Source: Candidatus Methanomethylophilaceae archaeon (lineage in GTDB: Archaea; Thermoplasmatota; Thermoplasmata; Methanomassiliicoccales; Methanomethylophilaceae). From it: DNA of 42,944 bases. The stretch spans positions 1 through 42,944 of the forward strand of contig CALUNK010000005.1 in the NCBI GenBank assembly GCA_944321985.1, given 5' to 3'. Positions 6,826 through 13,626 of this stretch are shown here, one piece after another (positions within the stretch are counted from its first letter, which is position 1; each line of letters starts with the position of its first letter). Position numbers and translations under genes: made by a program. The notes below the pieces were generated by a model. The model did not search any database and was not told the origin of the DNA. It saw nothing but the letters and a program-made list of their open reading frames with translations.

Positions 6826-8493
6826 ATGGCACCGGAAAAATCAGACAGCAGGGGCGACAACAGAGAAGGCGGCAGGGGCCGCGGACAGCACGGCGGCGAC
6901 AGGAGGAAACCCCACGGCGGCAATGACCGCCGCGGGTCCGGCCGCGACGGAAAGGACTTCCGCAAGGGAGACCGCAGAAGCGGCGACAGACGCCCCCGCG
7001 ACGACAGGGACCACAGGCCACGCGACGGCAGGGGAGCCGGAAACGGGCGCCGGGACGGTAGACGCGGGGACAGGAAGGGCTCCGACAGGAGGCCCCGCGA
7101 CGACAGGAAGCCCAGGGAGGCGCCCGCGCAGAAGCCCCAGGCGAGCGAGGAGTTCAACCTGACCGTCCCCTCGACCCCCCAGAGGATCCTGTTCAAGGGG
7201 GTCGACTGCGAGGTCAACGGCAGGAAGGACCTGGCCATGTATCTGTACCTGCAGGGCGCGTCGAGGATGAGCCGCGGATGCGAGAACAACGCACTCCGCA
7301 TGCTGCGCGAGATGGGGGCGAAGGAGTTCCCCACGGTCAGGGGGAGGGTCGCGAAGAACTGCCCCGAGGACGCTCTCATCGAGTTCGACTACCTCTGCTC
7401 CACGCTTGACGAGGGCTACGACAGGGGTTTCATCGAGTCTTCCGCCGAGAGGGGCAGCGGGCTCGCGGTCTACTGCAGGATCCGCCTCGACGAGGTCGAG
7501 GGGGACGACCCCTGCATAGACACCTTCGCGGCCTGCGAGGATGAGAAGATGGTCGAGGACGGGCTCAAGCTCCTCGTGAGGAGGAAGGACTCCGCCAGGG
7601 CCGGGAGGCTCCTCGAAGGGATGGAGGAGAAGAGGAGGCAGAGGCAGTCCATCCGCGTCGAGTTCGTCCGGGCGATGAGGGACGACAGGTCCTCCGTCAG
7701 GAGGCTTGAGGAGCTGTCCGCCACGTTCCCCGAGGCCGGGTTCCTGAGGGGGTATCTGGACGCGGAGGACAGGGAGTCGTACGTCAGGGAGGGCATGCCG
7801 AGGTACGAGGAGACGGTCATGTCCGTGGTCCACGAGCTCGGGCTGTCCGACACCCCCTACTGCAAGTACCTCGCCGCCCTGAAGCTCAGAGCGGACGGGG
7901 AGGAGTGGATCCCCTCGATGATCAACGCCGCCAAGATGGGGTCGGACGACGCCATAGGGGAGCTCATGCCCGTCCAGAACAGGAAGGACGTCAGGAGCGG
8001 CCTCGCCGCCGCCTACCTGAGACGCGACGACGCCGCAGGCCTGGTCAAATGCTACGACGGCGAGGACACGTCGATGCTGGACAAGTACTGCGCCCGCGAC
8101 CCGGAGAAGGTCATCGAGGTCGGGAGACTCATGGGCGGCTCCAGACAGGTGGACTGGCTCAAGAGGGGATGCATCGACGGCATCGAGGAATGCAGGGCGG
8201 AGCTCGTGTCCATGGCCAGATCGGGGGAGCACAACAACAAGCAGATGGTGTACGCCCTTCACGACGTGGGCGAAGAGCTGGAATCCGCGAAGCTGTACTT
8301 CTCCATGTACGGGGACAGGTCCCTTCCCGCGGTGAAATGGCTGGCGAAGGTCTGCGCCGACGAGGAGGCGAAGGAGTACGTCCGCTCGAGGTTCGAGGAG
8401 ATGGGCGACCTGAAGACCTTCGACTCCATCTTCGTGGACGACGGCTACGAGAAACGCGGGAAGAAAGGCGGCAAGGGCCGCCGCCCAAGATGA
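6826..8493 (+). CDS. RG/RD-rich disordered N-terminus fused to a helical protein, unknown
   Basis: A 555-residue protein in two parts. Residues 1 to about 105 are low complexity, almost only R, G, D, K, N and P, with repeated DRR, RDDR and RRGDR units like RGG-type RNA-binding tails. The remainder is mainly alpha-helical, built of 30-40-residue amphipathic pairs that resemble TPR- or HEAT-like repeats without a clear consensus, ending in a basic tail (KRGKKGGKGRR). ATG 6826 is preferred to the GTG at 6796 because AAGGGCGGA lies just upstream. An RNA-binding or ribosome-associated scaffold is a reasonable inference; no catalytic motif is visible. Its TGA overlaps the ATG of the next short frame (ATGA). 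Confidence 0.8.
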   Translation: MAPEKSDSRGDNREGGRGRGQHGGDRRKPHGGNDRRGSGRDGKDFRKGDRRSGDRRPRDDRDHRPRDGRGAGNGRRDGRRGDRKGSDRRPRDDRKPREAPAQKPQASEEFNLTVPSTPQRILFKGVDCEVNGRKDLAMYLYLQGASRMSRGCENNALRMLREMGAKEFPTVRGRVAKNCPEDALIEFDYLCSTLDEGYDRGFIESSAERGSGLAVYCRIRLDEVEGDDPCIDTFAACEDEKMVEDGLKLLVRRKDSARAGRLLEGMEEKRRQRQSIRVEFVRAMRDDRSSVRRLEELSATFPEAGFLRGYLDAEDRESYVREGMPRYEETVMSVVHELGLSDTPYCKYLAALKLRADGEEWIPSMINAAKMGSDDAIGELMPVQNRKDVRSGLAAAYLRRDDAAGLVKCYDGEDTSMLDKYCARDPEKVIEVGRLMGGSRQVDWLKRGCIDGIEECRAELVSMARSGEHNNKQMVYALHDVGEELESAKLYFSMYGDRSLPAVKWLAKVCADEEAKEYVRSRFEEMGDLKTFDSIFVDDGYEKRGKKGGKGRRPR

Positions 8494-8666
8494 GAGCCGG
8501 CCGAGAAAGGAGCATCGGGCACGCCGCCTATCTGACAGCATACATGGGCCTCGGCCTCCCCATGGACGACGACCTCGTCTTGGCCAACCCCTTCGAGGAG
8601 CCCGACGAGTACTTCCTCAGGAGACAGAGGGAGGCATTCAGAAGGGAGACAGAGGCGATATCGTGA
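8490..8666 (+). CDS. Short acidic protein carrying the DDDLVLANPFEEPDEYF core
   Basis: A 58-codon frame starting at the ATG that overlaps the preceding stop. Its last 34 residues, beginning MDDDLVLANPFEEPDEYF and ending RRETEAIS, recur at 9949-10053 with 62 identical bases in a row. An internal ATG at 8562 marks the start of the conserved part and may be the true start. The family is unknown to me. Conservation of the protein core next to diverged flanks suggests it is translated, but it could equally be the duplicated tail of a lost gene. Confidence 0.45.
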   Translation: MRAGRERSIGHAAYLTAYMGLGLPMDDDLVLANPFEEPDEYFLRRQREAFRRETEAIS

Positions 8667-8676
8667 ATCGTTCGTC

Positions 8677-9030
8677 TTACTGTCTGGACTCGAGGATACC
8701 GATGATCTCGGAACATCTCTCCCTGAGGACGGGTACCTCGGAGTTTATACTCTCCCAGAGAAGCTGTTGGACGACATGTTGATATCTGTGGGCGACGAAG
8801 TCGCGCATCTTCGCGATCTCATGCCATTCGACATCGTCGAACTCCTCGGTAAGGTCCGATGAGAGGCGTTTTACCAATTCGCCTATCTGCTCTATCGAGA
8901 ATGTCGTAGACCTCTGGTACGCCTTGTCCTCCAGGAAGTCCTCCACATCCGTTCCGAAGCGCTGGATATCGTCGGCAATCGCATCGCAGAACTCTACGAT
9001 GAGTCTCAGGATGTCGATGTCACGCCTCAT
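8677..9030 (-). CDS. hepT: HepT-like HEPN ribonuclease toxin (DUF86)
   Basis: A 117-residue all-helical protein. RDFVAHRY near residue 78 is the R-x4-H active-site motif of the HepT branch of HEPN RNases, and the N-terminus DILRLIVEFCDAIADDIQRFG matches the family's first helix. HepT is the toxin in type VII toxin-antitoxin pairs, silenced by AMPylation (on the tyrosine after the H) by its partner MntA. Here the conserved Y is present (HRY). It overlaps the mntA-like gene by 11 bases and is co-transcribed after it. Confidence 0.9.
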   Translation of the reverse strand: MRRDIDILRLIVEFCDAIADDIQRFGTDVEDFLEDKAYQRSTTFSIEQIGELVKRLSSDLTEEFDDVEWHEIAKMRDFVAHRYQHVVQQLLWESINSEVPVLRERCSEIIGILESRQ

Positions 9031-9325
9031 AGAGGAGCCTCATGTCCTTGGATATGGATCTGCTGAAGTCGTCACGGAGGGACCCCTCGCACACGATGTC
9101 GATCTCCGTGCCGAGGGCCTCCTCCAGCTTGCCGTAGAACCCACCCATCTTGAACAGACCCATGCCCTTGGGCGCGACTATGCAGAAGTCGTAGTCGCTG
9201 TCCGGGCGGTTGTCGCCGCGGGCCCTGGACCCGAAGAGGTACACCTTGAGGATCCCGTACTCTGCGGCGATGGCTCCGACTATCTGGCAGAGCTCCTCGA
9301 ACGTGTACTCCTTCACTTCGCCCAT
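9020..9325 (-). CDS. mntA: MntA-like minimal nucleotidyltransferase antitoxin
   Basis: A 101-residue nucleotidyltransferase with GSRARGDNRPDSDYD, the GSx10DxD motif, at residues 32-46. MntA proteins poly-AMPylate the HepT toxin and so neutralise it. The start ATG 9325 lies 26 bases downstream of a TATA box (9347-9356), so the mRNA is probably leaderless. Downstream hepT overlaps in the same transcript, the standard order for this module. Confidence 0.92.
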   Translation of the reverse strand: MGEVKEYTFEELCQIVGAIAAEYGILKVYLFGSRARGDNRPDSDYDFCIVAPKGMGLFKMGGFYGKLEEALGTEIDIVCEGSLRDDFSRSISKDMRLLYEA

Positions 9326-9346
9326 GGTTATGGGATTGCGTTTGCG

Positions 9347-9356
9347 CTATATAAAC
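9347..9356 (-). promoter_or_regulatory. TATA box of the mntA-hepT operon
   Basis: GTTTATATAG on the minus strand, centred about 26 bases before ATG 9325. Confidence 0.65.
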
Positions 9357-9664
9357 GAGGGTCGGAGCCTTCCACCTCACTCATCAAGCTCAATCGACAC
9401 GGGCCTGAAAGCACGGGCTCGGACAGGATCGCCTCCGAAGCAGGAGCATCCGCGAAGGTCCGGACATCGTGACCAAATGTACAATTGTAGACAACCAAGG
9501 ACCATGACAAAAACGGTTTGCACACTCGGCTCGGTTGTTGTTCATAGAGAAAATGCGTATCCGCTGATTTCGATCGATGAATCAATTTACGGTCCCGGAT
9601 GCAAGGAGCGTACGCCGTTCCGAGACCAGGTCATATCATCGGAAGAGGGCAGATCACAGAGGTG
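9357..9664. other. Gene-free stretch carrying copy 1 of a dispersed upstream repeat
   Basis: No gene is supported here. Bases 9402-9473 resemble 11022-11090: both begin GCCTGAAAGCACGG, continue CTCGGAC-GGATC, and later share AAGGTCCG-AC and a GTGA/TGTGA end. Bases about 9620-9664 resemble 11280-11333 (CGGAAGAGGGCA-ATCACAG). The two blocks precede paralogous genes, so this is the 5' flank of a duplicated unit. Confidence 0.5.
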
Positions 9665-9919
9665 ATGATGAAGGTCAACAATGGTAAAGCGGCTCATGCC
9701 ACAGGAGACTGTCAATCGAACGATCATAGGTACCCGGACGAAGTCATCGACGACCTCGCGTCGATGTTCATACGAAACGCACGGGAACGCATCGGGAACG
9801 ATCCGGCGGTTGTCTTCGCCGAGGACTTCGACCTGGTAAGGGACATCTTCCAGTCGTTCAAGTCCAAGCTGCGCGACGGAGGCCTCTCGATCGCCGACTT
9901 CTCCAGGATGGCCCCCTGA
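9665..9919 (+). CDS. Paralogous small protein, copy 1 (short form)
   Basis: An 84-residue protein. Residues about 4-43 are clearly homologous to the start of the 11334-11852 gene: both have a QSND-RYPDE-IDDLAS-FIRNA pattern, and the DNA is about three-quarters identical by eye. After that the two diverge; this one ends DGGLSIADFSRMAP. The ATG 9665 is preceded by AGAGGTG. Function unknown; no catalytic residues, no membrane segment. It may be a truncated paralog. Confidence 0.5.
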   Translation: MMKVNNGKAAHATGDCQSNDHRYPDEVIDDLASMFIRNARERIGNDPAVVFAEDFDLVRDIFQSFKSKLRDGGLSIADFSRMAP

Positions 9920-9921
9920 CG

Positions 9922-10053
9922 GTGTGCACCCTCGACCTCGGACTCCCCATGGACGACGACCTCGTCTTGGCCAACCCCTTCGAGGAGCCCGACGAGTACT
10001 TCCTCGGGAGACAGCGCGAAGCCTTTGATAAGACCACGGAGGCGATCGTATGA
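9922..10053 (+). CDS. Short acidic protein, second copy of the DDDLVLANPFEEPDEYF core
   Basis: A 43-codon frame from GTG 9922 (or 35 residues from ATG 9949) whose core repeats the 8490-8666 protein: MDDDLVLANPFEEPDEYF, then GRQREAF and TEAIV. The stop overlaps an ATG (ATGA) in frame with the DUF3800 gene. The flanking sequence differs from the other copy, so only this core was duplicated or retained. Confidence 0.4.
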   Translation: MCTLDLGLPMDDDLVLANPFEEPDEYFLGRQREAFDKTTEAIV

Positions 10054-10070
10054 TCGCCCTTTGGAGAACG

Positions 10071-10078
10071 ATATATAC
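10071..10078 (+). promoter_or_regulatory. TATA box of the DUF3800 gene
   Basis: ATATATAC lies about 30 bases before the expected transcript start near 10100, shortly upstream of ATG 10110. This supports the shorter DUF3800 start. Confidence 0.5.
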
Positions 10079-10109
10079 AATCGAAACCTCCGGAATGCAG
10101 GGATGTAGG

Positions 10110-10865
10110 ATGTATCTGACGTATATCGACGAATCGGGGAAGGCCGAACGCTCGGATCCGGAACCTGAGTATGTCCTCGCCGCGTTGACCATCAACGAGA
10201 GCGCTTGGAAGGATGTCGACAGCAGGGTCCGCGGCCTCAAGCAGAAGTACTTCCCCAACGCCGGGTACGACAAGATCGAGATACACGCCACCGACATCTT
10301 CAATCATAAGGGTGCGTTCAAGAACATGAGCCTCGAGAAGAGGCTCGACATATTCGCAGATGTCATGACCATCGTATCAGAGATCGACTGTTCCATCTCG
10401 GCCATCCTCATCCGCAAGGATCGGATCAAGAGCAAGACCCTGGAGATCGACATATACGCCCTCGAACTGCTGTTCGAGCGTCTCTGCTACTATCACAACG
10501 TCGCCAACGGTGAGAACAGGATGGAGGGGAGGGACGAGCAGTACGGCATCCTCATGATCGACTCGGTCAATCCGAAGTACGACAACAAGATCAGGGTCAA
10601 AGTCAGGTACCTGTTCGAGAACGGAACGAGGTACGAGAAAAACCAGTATCTCATCGAGGACCCCATCTTCGTGGATTCCAGCTACAGACATCTGTCGCAG
10701 CTCGTCGACTGTGTGGCGTATTGCATCAGGAGATACTTCAGAAAAGCCGAGGCCGATGAGCGGGAACGCGAGACGTTTGAAGCCTTCTACAAGATGATAG
10801 AGCCGAAGTTCCTCAAGAATGGGTCCAGATCCGAAGGTTACGGACTGAAGATATTCCCGAAATGA
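10110..10865 (+). CDS. DUF3800 family protein
   Basis: A 251-residue protein with the DUF3800 opening MYLTYIDESGKAER (the YxDESG motif), a conserved E-IHATD segment near residue 50, and the DSVNPKYDNKI and HLSQLVDCVAYCI segments of the C-terminal half. The family has an RNase H-like fold with acidic active-site residues and is common in phages, mobile DNA and defence neighbourhoods; its reaction is not established. ATG 10110 is preferred: it follows GGGATGTAGG and a TATA box at 10071-10078. The longer frame from 10050 would add 20 unconserved residues. Two hairpins follow the stop. Confidence 0.85.
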   Translation: MYLTYIDESGKAERSDPEPEYVLAALTINESAWKDVDSRVRGLKQKYFPNAGYDKIEIHATDIFNHKGAFKNMSLEKRLDIFADVMTIVSEIDCSISAILIRKDRIKSKTLEIDIYALELLFERLCYYHNVANGENRMEGRDEQYGILMIDSVNPKYDNKIRVKVRYLFENGTRYEKNQYLIEDPIFVDSSYRHLSQLVDCVAYCIRRYFRKAEADERERETFEAFYKMIEPKFLKNGSRSEGYGLKIFPK

Positions 10866-10894
10866 TAGTGAACCGCAGAAGGACGTAGGGGTGA

Positions 10895-10943
10895 GTGGTC
10901 GAGGGACCACGATCCCCCCACTGAGTCGCCGAAGGGGCGACTC
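10895..10943 (+). terminator. Two tandem hairpins after the DUF3800 gene
   Basis: GTGGTC-GAGG-GACCAC (10895-10910) is followed by GAGTCGCC-GAAGG-GGCGACTC (10923-10943, 8-bp stem). Both lie within 80 bases of the stop and fit a transcription end. Confidence 0.55.
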
Positions 10944-11333
10944 GCAATACTACATCTGCAATCAGACTTAAATAACAACCGATGCAGAGAATCCGTTTGC
11001 ATCTATCTCATTCCATTCTAGGGCCTGAAAGCACGGCCTCGGACCGGATCACTGACAGCCATATCCGTAAAGGTCCGAACTTGTGACATTCGTCTCAGAA
11101 TCACAGTCCGAAAGAAGGAATCGTCGAATCCATGCTCCTGAGTATAAAAGGAATTTCGATTCCTTGTGTTACACGGATACCCGGAAGACCTTCGCTTATA
11201 GGGAGGTCACACATGTCATAGGTTCGACCTAGAACCGGTTCGAAGAGGCCCCTGGCATAGAGAGCAGTGCACTGCCGGTCAGGAGCCGGGTCATCCCCTC
11301 GGAAGAGGGCATATCACAGGAGTGTGAGAGAGA
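10944..11333 (+). other. Gene-free stretch with promoter, UUCG hairpin and copy 2 of the upstream repeat
   Basis: No gene is supported. It holds the 11022-11090 repeat (partner 9402-9473), a TATA-like AGTATAAAAG at 11141-11150, directly followed by the hairpin AAGGAAT-TTCG-ATTCCTT (11148-11165), and the 11280-11333 block shared with 9620-9664. It is the long 5' flank of the paralog at 11334. Confidence 0.5.
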
Positions 11334-11852
11334 ATGGCCAACAATGATAGATTGACTCATGCCGCAGGGAACAGCCAGTCGAACGATCGCAGGTACCCCG
11401 ACGAGTTCATAGACGACCTCGCGTCGACGTTCATCCGCAACGCCAGCGGACGCATAAGGGACGACGACCTCAGGTTGAAGGTCCTGGCAAGGGCCTTCGC
11501 GGTCGAGTACGTCGAGTGCCGCTACGACGGCGACCCGTTCGAATGCCTCGGCAGAGCCGAATCGTTTGCGGGTGAAGAGGTAGCAACCCGCATCCTGGAT
11601 GTAGACCCCTTTCTCTACGATGACGCGGACATCGACGATCATGCCGACATCGAAGAGGATCCCGTCGAGGACGACCCGATCGATCCTGATTCGGATCCCT
11701 TCGACGAGTTCTGCGGTTCCGGATTCTGTGACGTATGCTGCGATGAATGTCCTATCGAGTACGCCTGCATCCCCGTCTTCGTCTCCGACGGAATCGAGAT
11801 GAGAGTCATCCTCCGCAATCAAAGGACCCCCAGAAGTAACAGGATACGGTGA
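11334..11852 (+). CDS. Paralogous acidic protein, copy 2 (long form)
   Basis: A 172-residue acidic protein. The first 45 residues match the 9665-9919 protein (QSNDRRYPDEFIDDLAS and FIRNA). The middle (residues 45-85) is a helical stretch with VLARAFAVEYVECRY, then a D/E-rich region (about 90-125) and a Cys-rich stretch CGSGFCDVCCDECPIEYAC that may bind a metal. The start ATG follows GGAG and GAGAGAGA. Function unknown. The arrangement acidic linker plus Cys cluster is loosely mirrored by the zinc-ribbon end of the 17936 protein. Confidence 0.55.
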   Translation: MANNDRLTHAAGNSQSNDRRYPDEFIDDLASTFIRNASGRIRDDDLRLKVLARAFAVEYVECRYDGDPFECLGRAESFAGEEVATRILDVDPFLYDDADIDDHADIEEDPVEDDPIDPDSDPFDEFCGSGFCDVCCDECPIEYACIPVFVSDGIEMRVILRNQRTPRSNRIR

Positions 11853-12084
11853 TCGCATACGTCCTCAACCATCTGGGGAAGTTCACGCCTCTCGCGGAGA
11901 ACACCGACGACCCGATCCAGAACGAGTGAGCGTCCAAGATGAACGGACCAGCAGACTTCAGATTCATGGGGTCTTTCAAGAGGAGATGCCTGTAACCAAA
12001 CCGGACCGTCAGCCCGGAACCCCCCCCCCCCGATACCGTCTTATGGGTATCCCGATCATCTAGAGTGGTTCCGACGACACATTC
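11853..12084 (+). other. Downstream repeat module (copy 1) and poly-C tract
   Basis: Bases 11849-11996 resemble 18611-18765. Translated, both give a (V)IAYVL-x-L-x-F-P core and DD-IQNE, then a common RRCL/RRYL end before TAA; here a TGA after IQNE breaks the frame, so this copy looks decayed. Similarity continues about 30 bases past the TAA. A run of 12 C occurs at 12020-12031. Confidence 0.45.
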
Positions 12085-12243
12085 ATGCGACCGGTTTTGA
12101 GAGATTCGGGGCCCCATAATCCGTTGGCCGATGTACTCGCAGAACATGTCCCTGAAACCGCAGAATCCGTCTGGTTTTGGCTTGCATCGGCATCCGCATA
12201 TCGATTGATATCTAACCTGACCGTGGTTGGAGAGTCATATTAA
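12085..12243 (+). CDS. Possible 52-residue protein, unknown
   Basis: A short frame from ATG 12085 to TAA 12243 with a helical look (LADVLAEHVPETAESVW, then FWLASASAYRLIS). No ribosome binding site or homologue is recognised and it may be a remnant of the neighbouring modules or chance. Confidence 0.2.
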   Translation: MRPVLRDSGPHNPLADVLAEHVPETAESVWFWLASASAYRLISNLTVVGESY

Positions 12244-12255
12244 TAAGGATGCAGT

Positions 12256-12732
12256 TCATCCTTTATTCTGACCCGCGCATACTCTCAGCTCTGGATTTTT
12301 ACAGTCCATCTGAGAGTCCCTGCCACTTTTGAACTTCTTGTATCCGATGTATGAAACGGCGCATTTCATATTGGTCATGGACATCTTCTCCGTCACACCT
12401 TTTTCATACACGTATCTCAGACACTCGACGGCCTCCCCCTCCGTTATCGCGCCTCTGTCGAACGCGCTCATCACTACGAGAGGTCTGAGATATTCCTTCG
12501 AATCGTCAATCAGATTCATGACCTCCGCCTGACACCGGATTTCACCGTCGTGACAGGTCTTCGGGATCTTTATCGATTCCAACTTATTCCTGAACTGCTC
12601 GTCTTTGTCCTCCAGGAACTTGACGACATATGCTGTTTCGGGGATCCTGTCGATACGGTTCATATAGTGGAATATGGGAACATATTCGTTTTTCGCGTAG
12701 AGTTGGGATCCATAGGACGCGAACAGATGCAC
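12256..12732 (-). CDS. Unknown protein at the end of the ABC importer operon; possible longer form across a TAG
   Basis: A 158-residue, mostly helical protein with several Cys residues (KTCHDGEIRCQAE, MKCAVSYIG, MDCKN, RVCAG). I recognise no family. The only start in this frame is GTG 12732, without a ribosome binding site. However, an ATG at 12774 overlaps the ATPase stop (ATGA), is in the same frame, and is separated only by TAG at 12739-12741 (codon 12). If TAG is read as pyrrolysine the protein has 172 residues and is translationally coupled to the ATPase gene. Otherwise the gene uses a weak start or is decaying. Confidence 0.5.
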   Translation of the reverse strand: MHLFASYGSQLYAKNEYVPIFHYMNRIDRIPETAYVVKFLEDKDEQFRNKLESIKIPKTCHDGEIRCQAEVMNLIDDSKEYLRPLVVMSAFDRGAITEGEAVECLRYVYEKGVTEKMSMTNMKCAVSYIGYKKFKSGRDSQMDCKNPELRVCAGQNKG

Positions 12733-12770
12733 GATGATCTACGACGGGTGCATCCCAGTCCGTCCAGACC

Positions 12771-13622
12771 TCATGAGCGTGCGACCGCTTTGTGGATCCC
12801 AGGGACCGTCTCGGCCTCGTATGATGCGGCGGGTCCGGCCTCCGGCATGTCGTCCAATCCATCGTCGCACACGATGACATGGGGACATCCTCCGTTGTCG
12901 ATGACCCTGCACTCCACCCCGTAGACGTGCCTGATGTTGGACTCGGTGATGACCTCCTGCGGCGTGCCGACGCAGTAGACCGTCCCCTCGCTCATCAGGA
13001 TTATGCGGTCGCAGTACCTCGAAGCTATGTTGAGGTCATGACACACCATCACGACGAGCATGTTCCTCTCGCGTGTTATGCGCTTGAGCATCTTGGTGAC
13101 GCCGTACTGGTGCCTTATGTCCAGATTGGCCGTCGGTTCGTCCAACAGGATCGCCGATGGCTGCTGCACGAGACCCCTGGCCAGCATCACCTTCTGCTTC
13201 TGACCGGCGGAAAGCTCGTTGAATGGACGCATGGCGAGATCGTCCAGCCCCATGGCGTGGATGGTGTCGTAGACTATGTCGTAATCCTGCTTCGTCACGC
13301 GCCAGTCGCTGTGCGGATGCCTTCCGATCAGCACCGTGTCGACCACGGTCATGGGGAAGGCGTCGGAGCTGACGCAGGGGACGTACCCGAGCTTCTTGGC
13401 GAGGTCTTTTAGACGGTACCCGCCCACATCCTCGCCGTCGATGAGGACTGTCCCCCCGCTCGGTTCCAGTATGCGGTTCATGCAGTGTATGAGAGTCGAT
13501 TTCCCGACCCCGTTCGGCCCCAGGATCCCGTAGAGCTCGGGCCGATTCATTTCTATCGTGACGTCATGGAACACGTTCACTTCCGGATAGCTGAACGATA
13601 GATCGTCGATTTCGATGTTCAT
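12771..13622 (-). CDS. ABC importer ATP-binding protein, iron-siderophore/cobalamin type
   Basis: A 283-residue ATPase with Walker A GPNGVGKST (about residue 35), signature LSAGQKQ (about 140), Walker B ILLDEPTANLD (about 160) and switch H (VCHDLN). The sequence follows the FecE/FhuC/BtuD subgroup, which energises uptake of iron chelates, haem or corrinoids. A 45-residue tail after the ATPase core (from about residue 240) is unlike the family and ends in a polar stretch. It is the fourth gene of the operon, five bases after the second permease, and overlaps the ATG of the possible longer form of the next gene. Confidence 0.93.
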   Translation of the reverse strand: MNIEIDDLSFSYPEVNVFHDVTIEMNRPELYGILGPNGVGKSTLIHCMNRILEPSGGTVLIDGEDVGGYRLKDLAKKLGYVPCVSSDAFPMTVVDTVLIGRHPHSDWRVTKQDYDIVYDTIHAMGLDDLAMRPFNELSAGQKQKVMLARGLVQQPSAILLDEPTANLDIRHQYGVTKMLKRITRERNMLVVMVCHDLNIASRYCDRIILMSEGTVYCVGTPQEVITESNIRHVYGVECRVIDNGGCPHVIVCDDGLDDMPEAGPAASYEAETVPGIHKAVARS

Positions 13623-13626
13623 GTTA

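Noticed and set aside
6841-8541. 566-codon minus-strand frame opposite the RG-rich protein gene
   Set aside because: Antisense shadow; low-complexity translation and no ribosome binding site, while the plus strand gene has both start signal and coupling to its neighbour.
9402-12243. Insertion sequence or prophage as the source of the repeated modules
   Set aside because: No transposase, integrase, terminal inverted repeats or phage structural genes can be seen; repeats are reported only as modules.
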